A stretch of 18,097 bases of DNA from DATATB01 sp036268995 (GTDB taxonomy: Bacteria > Planctomycetota > Planctomycetia > Pirellulales > PNKZ01), in contig DATATB010000079.1 of NCBI GenBank assembly GCA_036268995.1, positions 1 to 18,097 on the forward strand. Direction: 5' to 3'. Of this stretch, positions 7,001 to 14,188 are shown piece after piece. The notes under the pieces are model-generated. The model saw nothing but the letters and a program-made list of their open reading frames with translations, was not told the origin of the DNA and did no database searches. The translations under genes and the position numbers were made by a program. Every line of letters begins with the position of its first letter. Positions within the stretch are counted from its first letter, which is position 1.

Positions 7001-8394
7001 CGCCTTATTCAATTTCATTCCAAAAGGTTGGAAGCGGCAGCCCATTCATACTTGTTGCTGGACAGCATTTTCGTTTTGACATTGCGCAATTTGAACGGTT
7101 TTTTCAGCAGCCGATTCCTGGGCGTCTGGTTGACTTGTTACGAATTGCTTCTGCTATCTACTTTGTGGACCGGCTTGTTCGGCGTCGGCGCAGAGATCAG
7201 CAACGCCATTGGTCTCGCTCGCTCAAGGTGAGCGTCGGAGTCCTGGAACCCGATTTTTGGGCAGGAGATATCGTTCGCGAATGTTTGACCGATACTATCG
7301 AATTTCTTTCCGATGACACCTGGGACTTGAGTTTTTCCCACGATGACCAGCGGATTAATAAAGAGGTCCAAAGGCCGCTGTTTCCCATTCCATCCGATGC
7401 TCGTGTTTCTCTTTACAGCGGTGGACTTGACTCTGCAGCGGGGCTAGCAAATCGCATCGCTTGTGCCCCTTCACGCCATGAATTGCCGGTTACGGTCTGG
7501 CACCAACCAATTCAGCGAAAGATCATTAACAAGCAGTTCGAGTTGCTCGGATCGAAGGGCGACGTCTGTATAACGCCGTTGGTCGTCAAAGCGGCCATGA
7601 TTTGGACGCCGGAACTCAAATCGAATTTCAGAGCAGAATCAAGTCAGCGCGGCCGCGCATTTTTATTTGCTGCGGCAGGTGGTGCGGCCTCAGCGATGCT
7701 CGGCGGAAGTAACGTCGAACTCTTCGAGTCTGGCATCGGAGCGATTAACCTTCCACTAATGTCAGGAATGGTCGGCTCAAGGACGACGAGAAGCACGCAT
7801 CCGGCTTTTCTGCGTCGCATGTCGCAACTGCTCGGACTGGTCCTGGAACGGCCAATGCAATTCGACCTGCCCTTTTTTCAACAGACTAAAGGCCAGGTGG
7901 TGCAACCGGCGAAGGACGCAGGGCTTGATGGACTGGCCCAACTGACCGTCTCGTGCGTGCATTACCCGCTCAGAGAATCGCGGCACAAGCAGTGCGGGGT
8001 TTGCCCGGCGTGCATATTTCGCAGGCAATCACTCGAAACCGCTGAAATTACCGAACCCAGGGGCACCTACAAGCACGATCTTCTTGATGTAATGAGCGTG
8101 CGCCGAATTCCTGATCGGCGCCTGAAATACCTTAAGGCATTTCTCGACCAAGTCGTTCAACTCGATGACATCCAAGCGGACTTGCCGTTTCCGCAGAGGT
8201 TTCGTCGGCACTTGGTCGGAACGGGCGTCGTGGTAAACGGCGAATCAATGGAGCCGATCGGTTCGCTTCTGAGCACCTATCGTGATGAGTGGCGGAAGAT
8301 GATCACGCAGGCTCAGGAGCGTGGGATACGATGGACGAAGCTCGTCGGTTGCCACACTCCTAGCATGGAAGGAGCTAGCCATGCCGTCGTTTAA
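6997..8394 (+). CDS. QueC-like PP-loop ATPase (7-cyano-7-deazaguanine synthase family, enlarged)
   Basis: A 465-residue protein. The ATP-pyrophosphatase loop SGGLDS is at 141-146 and a four-cysteine zinc site at C320, C333, C336 and C339 (SCVHYPL then CGVCPAC), the arrangement seen in QueC. QueC itself has about 230 residues with the loop at its very N-terminus, so here about 130 extra residues precede and 125 follow the core. FESGIGAINLP (243-253) resembles the substrate-side loop seen in QueC-like defence proteins. QueC turns carboxy-deazaguanine into preQ0 with ATP; enlarged relatives work in anti-phage systems (QatC of Qat, Cap9 of type IV CBASS), where deazapurine-to-protein conjugation has been reported. 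No Qat or CBASS partner genes are present. Translation is likely coupled to the preceding frame. Its end overlaps the next gene by 14 bases. Confidence 0.82.
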   Translation: MTPYSISFQKVGSGSPFILVAGQHFRFDIAQFERFFQQPIPGRLVDLLRIASAIYFVDRLVRRRRRDQQRHWSRSLKVSVGVLEPDFWAGDIVRECLTDTIEFLSDDTWDLSFSHDDQRINKEVQRPLFPIPSDARVSLYSGGLDSAAGLANRIACAPSRHELPVTVWHQPIQRKIINKQFELLGSKGDVCITPLVVKAAMIWTPELKSNFRAESSQRGRAFLFAAAGGAASAMLGGSNVELFESGIGAINLPLMSGMVGSRTTRSTHPAFLRRMSQLLGLVLERPMQFDLPFFQQTKGQVVQPAKDAGLDGLAQLTVSCVHYPLRESRHKQCGVCPACIFRRQSLETAEITEPRGTYKHDLLDVMSVRRIPDRRLKYLKAFLDQVVQLDDIQADLPFPQRFRRHLVGTGVVVNGESMEPIGSLLSTYRDEWRKMITQAQERGIRWTKLVGCHTPSMEGASHAVV

Positions 8395-9607
8395 TTCCAT
8401 TGACCCACGTATTTTGGGTCAGCGAATTGCCGAGGCCCGTAAGGCTCGGGGTAAGACGCAGGAGGAAGTCGCGGATTTTCTCGGCTACAGTCGGCCAACC
8501 TACATCGCCATCGAAAAGGGAGAGCGTGTAACGAAGCCGGAGGACATCATCAAGCTCGCGGGCTTCTTAGGGCGTAAGGTTCACGATTTGGTGCGTCCCA
8601 CGGAGCCAGTGATCGATCTGCAGCCTCATCTGCGTGCCGTCGCTGAGAAGATGAAGGGAGCCGATGAACAGGCCCTCAACGCGGGAATCGACGAACTCCA
8701 GCGGCTTGCCGAAGATTATCGAGACTTGGAACGGTTGATGAATGCGCCGCTCCGTTTCAATTACCCCTCAGAAGTAACGCTCAACCCTCGTTTAGACCCT
8801 ACGGAACTCGCCGAAGACGTTGCCAAGCAAGAACGACAGCGGCTTGGTTTCGGCGATCAACCGATCATTCATTTGAGGAGCATGTTGGAGTGGGGCGTAG
8901 GATTGCGCCTCTTCTACGGGGAGCTTCCTTCGACGATTGCCGGGATGTATGCCTATACGGCAGACCTCGGTTGCTGCATCCTCGTCAACCGAAAACATCC
9001 TGCGGAGCGTCGGCGGGTTTCGATGCTACACGAGTACGGACATCTATTGGTGGACCGCTTCAAGCCCGGCATTGATTATCTCGCGATGCCCGGGCGAAAG
9101 CCTGCGAATGAACGATTTGCGGAGGCTTTTGCACTTTGTTTCTTGATGCCCGCTACGTCCGTCCGTCAACGCTTTCACGACATCGTGAACACGACGAATG
9201 ATTTTCAGGTGGCGGATCTTCGCCGCCTCAGCCATTTCTACTTCGTTTCCGTGGAGGCAATGGCTCTGCGTTTGGAACAACTGAATCTGATTACGAAAGG
9301 GAGTTGGCAGTTCCTCAAGGAATCGAAGTTCGCTCCTCGCCAAGCTGCAGAAATGCTCGGCCTATTACCCCAGCCAATCAACGACCAGCCGTTTCCTGAA
9401 CGTTATCGCTATCTAGCCGTCAACGCATTCGTGCGAGGCGACATTGGCGATACGGATCTTGCCGCTTTACTTCGATGCGACATCATTACTGCCCGAGAGA
9501 TCGTTGCCAAGGCTTTGGTAAGCCGAGAGGTAAGCGAAGCAACGGGAGAGGAGCGTGACGTGCAACTTGATTTTCAGAGATCGCTATTGGGCGAGGCCGC
9601 TCAGTGA
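8381..9607 (+). CDS. XRE-family HTH fused to ImmA/IrrE-type metallopeptidase
   Basis: A 408-residue cytoplasmic protein. Residues about 10-72 are an XRE helix-turn-helix (LGQRIAEARKARGKTQEEVADFLGYSRPT). Residues about 145-260 are a COG2856 peptidase with the zinc motif HEYGH (217-221), a downstream acidic ligand candidate E248 in ERFAEAFA, and the family's LMPA. A further helical domain (about 310-400, AVNAFVRGDIGDTDLAALL) is found in the larger members. The family combines DNA binding with proteolysis: in ImmR/ImmA and IrrE–DdrO a metallopeptidase inactivates an XRE repressor, and Xre–COG2856 fusions occur in predicted toxin-antitoxin pairs. The ATG at 8381 has AAGGAG six bases upstream and starts inside the QueC-like gene (14-base overlap). 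It probably regulates the island and its PIN neighbour; that role is inferred. Confidence 0.9.
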   Translation: MPSFNSIDPRILGQRIAEARKARGKTQEEVADFLGYSRPTYIAIEKGERVTKPEDIIKLAGFLGRKVHDLVRPTEPVIDLQPHLRAVAEKMKGADEQALNAGIDELQRLAEDYRDLERLMNAPLRFNYPSEVTLNPRLDPTELAEDVAKQERQRLGFGDQPIIHLRSMLEWGVGLRLFYGELPSTIAGMYAYTADLGCCILVNRKHPAERRRVSMLHEYGHLLVDRFKPGIDYLAMPGRKPANERFAEAFALCFLMPATSVRQRFHDIVNTTNDFQVADLRRLSHFYFVSVEAMALRLEQLNLITKGSWQFLKESKFAPRQAAEMLGLLPQPINDQPFPERYRYLAVNAFVRGDIGDTDLAALLRCDIITAREIVAKALVSREVSEATGEERDVQLDFQRSLLGEAAQ

Positions 9608-9623
9608 CTAGCAGGGATGTGAA

Positions 9624-10166
9624 ATGTCTGACGCCACGATTGATGCTTGCTGCCTAATTGATCTTTTAGCTTCGGGGCACGCCGAAGGCATTTTGCGATC
9701 CTGCGGTCACTCTTGGCAGTTGCCGGCGGAAGCGAAAGTCGAGGTCAAGTACATCCGCCGGATGGATGCAACTCGACCTGGCCAGATTGTCCAGGTGCCG
9801 GTTGATTTGAGTCCATTGCTCGCCGGTGGCTTGCTCAATCCATGCAAGGCGGAGAGCCAGGACGAATCTGATCGTTTCGTTCATTATGCGACTCTCTTCC
9901 GCTCAGATGGAGAAGCAATGTGCATTGCCCTGGCCGAGAGCCGAGGGTGGACAATCGCGACTGACGACAGCAAAGCAATCCGCATTGCCAAGGAAGCGGG
10001 GTTGACCGTGATCTGCTGCCTTGAACTTGTCAAGCGGTGGGCTGATGTACGCCACCCAGACCAGGCGACTCTGATAAAGGCGATTCAGGACATCGAACTG
10101 TTCGCTCAATTCCGTCCCAACACCTCAATGCCAGAATATCAATGGTGGGTCGATCAGTTGCCGTAG
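9624..10166 (+). CDS. PIN-domain-like protein, putative ribonuclease toxin
   Basis: A 180-residue protein with the acidic residues of a PIN fold in order: D7 (TIDACCLIDLLA), E97 in the helix DGEAMCIALAE (95-105), and D114/D115 in ATDDSKAIRIA. PIN proteins are Mg-dependent RNases, many of them toxins. The pattern GEAxxIALA followed by xxTDDxxA is like the DUF3368/DUF4411-type PIN groups; a specific subfamily cannot be assigned. A good AGGG site (9613-9616) lies 7 bases before the ATG, 16 bases after the XRE–ImmA stop, consistent with one operon. PIN-like genes next to XRE–ImmA/IrrE genes are a recurring pair in predicted toxin-antitoxin loci. No small VapB-type antitoxin is adjacent, so the XRE–ImmA protein would be the antitoxin if the pair works that way. 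Confidence 0.75.
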   Translation: MSDATIDACCLIDLLASGHAEGILRSCGHSWQLPAEAKVEVKYIRRMDATRPGQIVQVPVDLSPLLAGGLLNPCKAESQDESDRFVHYATLFRSDGEAMCIALAESRGWTIATDDSKAIRIAKEAGLTVICCLELVKRWADVRHPDQATLIKAIQDIELFAQFRPNTSMPEYQWWVDQLP

Positions 10167-10236
10167 GGCGGCATTCTGCCACATCAGAAGTCGGAATGGT
10201 TTCAGCGGTTAAGCCGTACGCTGCGTTTGAATTCCG

Positions 10237-11154
10237 CTACGACAGGGGCTGGCCGCGGCGTGCGATGCGCTTGCGAGTGCGACGGCGCCAGACGTCGATC
10301 GCGCGCCAAAAGTCTTTCCAGGCGTCGGCGGGAAGTCCGCTCGATTGCAGATACTCGAGCAATCCGCGCAGCCGCCCGGTGCGCGTGATCCAGGGGTGCG
10401 CGTCGAGACTGGCCGCCAGCCGGCCGAGATTGCGTGCGCGTCGGCAGGCAGTCATGCGCGTGCGTGAAACGCCGTCGAGGTCTACGAGCCACGTGTCGAC
10501 GGCCGTGGGCGTTTCGCCCACCACCAGGTTGAGCGCCTTAAGATCGCGATGCGAGCAGCCGGCCGCGTGCATCGCGGCCACCAGCCTGGCGACACTCGAT
10601 CCGGCCTGCCGAAGCCGCGCATGGCACTCGTCGGCAGGGCGTTCGGCCAGTTGCCACAGATAAAGGTGCAAATTCGTTGAGCCTTCGATCCACTGCGTCG
10701 CCAGATAATCGCCGCTGGACTGCTCGAGCATGAACAGCGGTCGGGCGGTGGGGACGCCGTGCTCGGCCAGGTAGCGCCCCAACTGCCAGGCCCGCGCCGC
10801 GCGGCTCGTGCGCAAGGTGCTCAGCAACGATCGCCACCAGCTTCGCGCCCGCGATCGTTTGTAGGCCACGTGAACGCGACCGCCGGCAAGCTGCAATTCG
10901 GCTTCAACGACCAGCGACGTATGGCTGAGCTTGACTGGCCGATGCGCGAACTCGCGCAGCGGCCGACCGGGATCGGAGAGCAAGGCCGCCAATTGCGGCT
11001 TGCTGATTTCTTCCGCCGCTTCGAAACGCAAAATGCGCCGCATGGGCTGCACGAAGCGGGCCGACTGGCCGTCGGCAGCGCTGCCCACTAGCGGACCGCA
11101 TTGCGCCGAGCTCACCGTTCGAACCGGCTGGGAAGTTGATTCCTTCATCGTCAT
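10237..11154 (-). CDS. lipopolysaccharide core kinase-like protein (KdkA/RfaP/InaA family)
   Basis: A 305-residue protein-kinase-fold enzyme, presumably phosphorylating a Kdo or heptose residue of the LPS inner core at the cytoplasmic face. The catalytic loop HRDLKALN (202-209) and the metal-binding DLDG (225-228, in place of DFG) are clear. A candidate ATP-binding Lys is K99 in VAYKRSRARSWW. The first 70 residues are variable. The start ATG at 11154 overlaps the stop of the heptosyltransferase gene as ATGA; AAGGTGG lies immediately before it, so the second ATG at 11148 (7 bases spacing) is a good alternative. It is the last gene of the minus-strand LPS block and converges with the PIN gene. 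The substrate sugar is uncertain. Confidence 0.82.
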   Translation of the reverse strand: MTMKESTSQPVRTVSSAQCGPLVGSAADGQSARFVQPMRRILRFEAAEEISKPQLAALLSDPGRPLREFAHRPVKLSHTSLVVEAELQLAGGRVHVAYKRSRARSWWRSLLSTLRTSRAARAWQLGRYLAEHGVPTARPLFMLEQSSGDYLATQWIEGSTNLHLYLWQLAERPADECHARLRQAGSSVARLVAAMHAAGCSHRDLKALNLVVGETPTAVDTWLVDLDGVSRTRMTACRRARNLGRLAASLDAHPWITRTGRLRGLLEYLQSSGLPADAWKDFWRAIDVWRRRTRKRIARRGQPLS

Positions 11155-12203
11155 GCCACCTTGCAATCGGGCTTGCTCGTGAGCTCCTCAGCTACCGCGC
11201 GGAACACTTGCTCGGGCGCCAGGTTGCGCATGCAGGCGTGATGTCCCAGCGGACAAATGCGGCGCTGGCAGGGCGAGCAATCGAGCTTGAGCTGGATGTG
11301 GACGGCCAGCGGATGGTGGTTTTCGCTCCACTGAATATGCGTTGGCCCGAACAGCGTGATCGTCGGCACGTCAAAGGCGGCGGCAAAATGCCGTGGGCCG
11401 CTGTCGGTCGTCACCAGCAGCCGGCTGCGGCGGATGCAGGCCTTGGTGAGCCCGATGCCGAGTTGCTCGTCGGCCAGGCTGCACACGCCGGGGTGGCCCG
11501 CGTCGGCCACGATTTGTTTGGCCAACAACCGCTCGCTGGGACCGCAGAGCACCAGCACCTGCCGATCCAGCTCGGTGGCGATTCTGCGAGCCAGCACGGC
11601 AAAATATTCGGTGGGCCAAAGCTTGGCCGCGCCAAACGCGCCGCCCGAATTGAGCGCAATCACTTCGCGGCCCTCGGGCAAGCCCAGCCGCGACCAGACG
11701 CGATCGGCCCGCTCGTCGTCTTCGGCCGTCGTCGCCAACTCCAGCCGAGGCGACTCCGGCGGACAACCGGCCGCGTAGGCCAGGTCGAGAAAGTAATCCA
11801 GGGCCGGCGTGGGCACGAACTTGCCGTGCTGCCGGGACGGGTAAAGCTTGCGCGACAGCAACGGCCCGCGTGCGCCACGAACGTAGCCGATGCGCTCGCG
11901 CGCGCCGCTGGCCCAAGCCAGCAGGCCGGTGCGCAGCGAGTTGGTGAGCAAGATGGCCGTGTCGAGCCGCGCTTGGCGCAACTGGCGCACCAGCGGCCAG
12001 CCGCGCTCGTGCGGCTGGTGCGAGCGTGGATCGTACAAGATCGTCCGATCGAGCCAGGGGGTGCCGGCCAGCACGTCGGCCACGTAGGGCCGTAGAATGC
12101 CAATCAGCTCGGCATCGCCGAAGTGCCGGCGCAACGCCCGCAGGGTGGGCGTGGCCATCGCCACGTCGCCGATCCAATTGGGGAGGAAGATGCCGAGCTT
12201 CAT
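11151..12203 (-). CDS. waaF: ADP-heptose–LPS heptosyltransferase (GT9, WaaF-like)
   Basis: A 350-residue GT-B family 9 enzyme that transfers L-glycero-D-manno-heptose from ADP-heptose to the LPS inner core. The N-terminal PNWIGDVAMATPTLRAL carries the catalytic-base Asp (D13). The C-terminal half has the donor-binding SGGAFGAAKLWP (186-197, K194) and TTDSGPRHFAAAFDVP (265-280), followed by LFGPTHIQWSENHHP. A cysteine-rich tail (C309, C312, C317, C324) is seen in many WaaF-like proteins and could hold a metal. The pattern fits WaaF (heptosyltransferase II) better than WaaC. The start is the only plausible ATG, with GGAG about 8 bases upstream. It lies 48 bases after hldE, which supplies its donor, and overlaps the kinase gene by four bases. 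Confidence 0.9.
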   Translation of the reverse strand: MKLGIFLPNWIGDVAMATPTLRALRRHFGDAELIGILRPYVADVLAGTPWLDRTILYDPRSHQPHERGWPLVRQLRQARLDTAILLTNSLRTGLLAWASGARERIGYVRGARGPLLSRKLYPSRQHGKFVPTPALDYFLDLAYAAGCPPESPRLELATTAEDDERADRVWSRLGLPEGREVIALNSGGAFGAAKLWPTEYFAVLARRIATELDRQVLVLCGPSERLLAKQIVADAGHPGVCSLADEQLGIGLTKACIRRSRLLVTTDSGPRHFAAAFDVPTITLFGPTHIQWSENHHPLAVHIQLKLDCSPCQRRICPLGHHACMRNLAPEQVFRAVAEELTSKPDCKVA

Positions 12204-12251
12204 GCTCGCGGCTCCGCACAGCCTGTTATTCGACGCAGCAGCCTGCGCCGG

Positions 12252-13748
12252 TCAATCCGTTTCTGGGGTGCCCGATTGCCTGAACGAGGCCAGCAGCCCG
12301 CTGGACGAAATCCCTTCGACCAGCCGCGTGACGTGGACCTGCCCGCCGTAGCTCTCGACGAACTCGTGGCCCACGACTTCGTCCGGCGCGTAAGTGCCAC
12401 CTTTGACCAGCACGTCGGGCTTGAGCCGTTCGAGCAGCGCCAGCGGCGTGTCGTCGCCGAACATCACCACGTAGTTGACGCACCCCAGCGCGGCCAGGAT
12501 GGCGGCCCGCTGCCGCTGGCTGATGACCGGACGGCCGGGACCCTTCAGACGCTGGACGCTAGCGTCGTCGTTGAGGCCCACGACCAGCACGTCGCCCAGT
12601 CGGGCCGCCTCTTGCAAGTAGTGGATGTGTCCCACGTGCAGCAAATCGAAGCAGCCGTTGGTGAGCACGATCCGCTGCCCGGCGGCGCGATGGGCTTCGA
12701 CCAACAGGGCCAGCGGCTCCAGGTCCACAAGCTTGTTGCTTTGCTGCGGCAGATCGGCCAGCAGCCGGGCGCGAATCTCGGAACGCGGGATAACGGCAAC
12801 TCCCACTTTTTCCACTTCCAGCCCGCCAGCCACGTTGCCTAGCCGCACGGCATCTTCGGCCGCCAACTCGCTGGCCAGTGCTACGCCGATCATGGCCAGC
12901 ACCATATCGCCGGCACCGGTGATGTCGTAGACGGCGCGCGGCTGCGTGGCAAAGGCCGCCGCTCGGCCGTCGGCATGCACCAGGGCCATGCCGTCGCGAT
13001 CGAGCGTGATGATGGCCATCTTCAAATCGAGGTCGCGGCAGAGTTTGCGACCGGCCTGATACGCTTCGTCGATCGTCGTGATCTTGATGCCGGTGGCCAG
13101 GCCCGCCTCGGTGCGGTTGGGCGTCATCGTAGTGGCGCCGCGATAGCGGGAATAATCCGTGCCGCGAATCGGGTCGACCAGCACGCTCACACCGGCCGCG
13201 CGGCCCGCGTCGATCGTCGCCCGCAGCACCTCGGGCGTACACACGCCTTTGTCGTAGTCAGAAATGAGCGCAATGTCGTGCTGCCGCACCAGCTCCGGCA
13301 AACGGGCGATCAGCTGCAGTTGCAATTGCCCATCGAGCGGCTCGCGCTGTTCGCAATCGACGCGTAGAATCTGATGCGGATGCCGGCCTTGCGCCCGGCC
13401 GATAAAGCGTTCCTTGGAAGTTGTCGGCCGGCCGGCGTCCACGAGCAGGGACTCGCGGTTGACTTGCCATTCGTCCAGCAAGCTCGCCAGGGACTGGCCA
13501 TCGGCATCATCGCCGATCATGCCCAGGCAAGTGACTTCGGCTTCCAGGCCGCGGAGCATCTGGCAGACATTGCCGGCCCCGCCCAACCGCGATTCGCGCT
13601 GGTCGGCGCGGAGCACGATGACCGGGGCCTCCTGGCTGATGCGCTCGGCCTCCCCCCAGGTGTAGCGGTCGAGAATCAGGTCGCCCAGCACGAGCACGCG
13701 CGGCCGCCGCAGGCGTTCGAAGGCGGCAATGAGATCGGTCGAGTTCAT
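12252..13748 (-). CDS. hldE: bifunctional heptose-7-phosphate kinase / heptose-1-phosphate adenylyltransferase
   Basis: A 498-residue cytoplasmic fusion of the usual HldE length, making ADP-D-glycero-beta-D-manno-heptose for the LPS core. Residues about 1-330 are a ribokinase-type kinase: GDLILDRYTWGEAERISQE near the start, GGAGNV (56-61), SDYDKG (163-168) and the catalytic-site DITGAGD (275-281). Residues about 345-498 are the nucleotidyltransferase: TNGCFDLLHVGH (363-374) with the HxGH motif, then GLNDDASVQRLKGPGRP and the ISSSGLL end. Both active sites look intact. The start ATG at 13748 directly precedes the kinase N-terminus. It is preceded by a 440-base gap with a large inverted-repeat element, so it may have its own promoter, and is followed by the heptosyltransferase. 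The epimerase HldD and phosphatase GmhB are not in the window. Confidence 0.96.
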   Translation of the reverse strand: MNSTDLIAAFERLRRPRVLVLGDLILDRYTWGEAERISQEAPVIVLRADQRESRLGGAGNVCQMLRGLEAEVTCLGMIGDDADGQSLASLLDEWQVNRESLLVDAGRPTTSKERFIGRAQGRHPHQILRVDCEQREPLDGQLQLQLIARLPELVRQHDIALISDYDKGVCTPEVLRATIDAGRAAGVSVLVDPIRGTDYSRYRGATTMTPNRTEAGLATGIKITTIDEAYQAGRKLCRDLDLKMAIITLDRDGMALVHADGRAAAFATQPRAVYDITGAGDMVLAMIGVALASELAAEDAVRLGNVAGGLEVEKVGVAVIPRSEIRARLLADLPQQSNKLVDLEPLALLVEAHRAAGQRIVLTNGCFDLLHVGHIHYLQEAARLGDVLVVGLNDDASVQRLKGPGRPVISQRQRAAILAALGCVNYVVMFGDDTPLALLERLKPDVLVKGGTYAPDEVVGHEFVESYGGQVHVTRLVEGISSSGLLASFRQSGTPETD

Positions 13749-14188
13749 GCGGCAAACGGGCTATGGGAAACGCCTGGGATCGTAGAGTCCATTTCAACCT
13801 GCCAGCCGACGGGTTTCAACTCAGAAGGGGCCGTCAGCCACCCCCCGCCGGGTTTGCCCCGCGAGCGATGCGGAAGATACCGGTCGCAAGCACCAGGGCC
13901 AACCCCGAAAGGACGCGGGCGGACAAAGCCTGGCCCGGTCGGAAGATCAACGCGAGACCAAATACTGCGTTGTTTTTCCGTAGCCCAGTCCCTTCAGGAC
14001 TGGGGACGCTGGCCGCGATGGCATCCCCCCGTGCCACCGTTCTGATTCGGCCTTCGGGCCGAATCGGAACGGCGGGATTCGCGCCGGCTTGCGGATCCCA
14101 GCCCTGAAGGGACTGGGCTACGGAAATCGCCCGCCGCTCGACAATGTTCGAGCCAGCAGGGGCACGCCGCTGTAGCCGGCGCTGCTAG
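13749..14188. other. intergenic region between lpxK and hldE
   Basis: No gene is supported in these 440 bases. The main content is the 152-bp inverted-repeat element at 13975-14126. The remaining 226 bases next to hldE would have to hold the hldE promoter if it is not read through from lpxK; I see no strong sigma70 match there. Confidence 0.6.
13975..14126. repeat. 152-bp inverted-repeat element (BIME- or MITE-like)
   Basis: The outer arms are 30 bases (13975-14004 and 14097-14126), inverted and identical at 29 of 30 positions. The left arm also folds on itself: CCCAGTCC (13984-13991), a CTTCA loop and GGACTGGG (13997-14004). The centre holds a third hairpin, GATTCGGCC-TTCG-GGCCGAATC (14044-14065), whose stem extends with CGTTC/GAACG on either side past one mismatch. 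Three nested hairpins in one unit suggest a paired REP element or a small non-autonomous mobile element. It carries no open frame. Confidence 0.85.

Larger units (their letters stand above)
6119..10170 (+). other. lower-GC accessory island, putative defence/TA cassette
   Basis: From just after the sugar operon to just before the convergent kinase gene, codons shift visibly toward A/T at third positions and intergenic DNA becomes AT-rich. The island has its own promoter and four same-strand coding units packed with overlaps or a 16-base gap: small unknown protein, QueC-like enzyme, XRE–ImmA/IrrE protease, PIN-like protein. It separates two envelope-sugar blocks. No integrase, tRNA or clear direct-repeat boundary was found, so the limits are approximate and transfer is inferred. 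Confidence 0.65.

Noticed and set aside
6133..10198. Nine-base inverted match (CATTCCGAC at 6133-6141 and GTCGGAATG at 10190-10198) near both island ends
   Set aside because: Too short to separate from chance over this distance, and there are no target-site duplications or transposase; not called as island ends.
10167..10236. Possible bidirectional terminator between the convergent PIN and kinase genes
   Set aside because: Only a 4-bp stem (GGCA/TGCC) without a T-tract could be found.
11136..12095. Plus-strand frame across the heptosyltransferase gene
   Set aside because: The minus strand carries all GT9 motifs; the plus-strand product is low-complexity and Gln/Arg/Ala-rich without a start signal.
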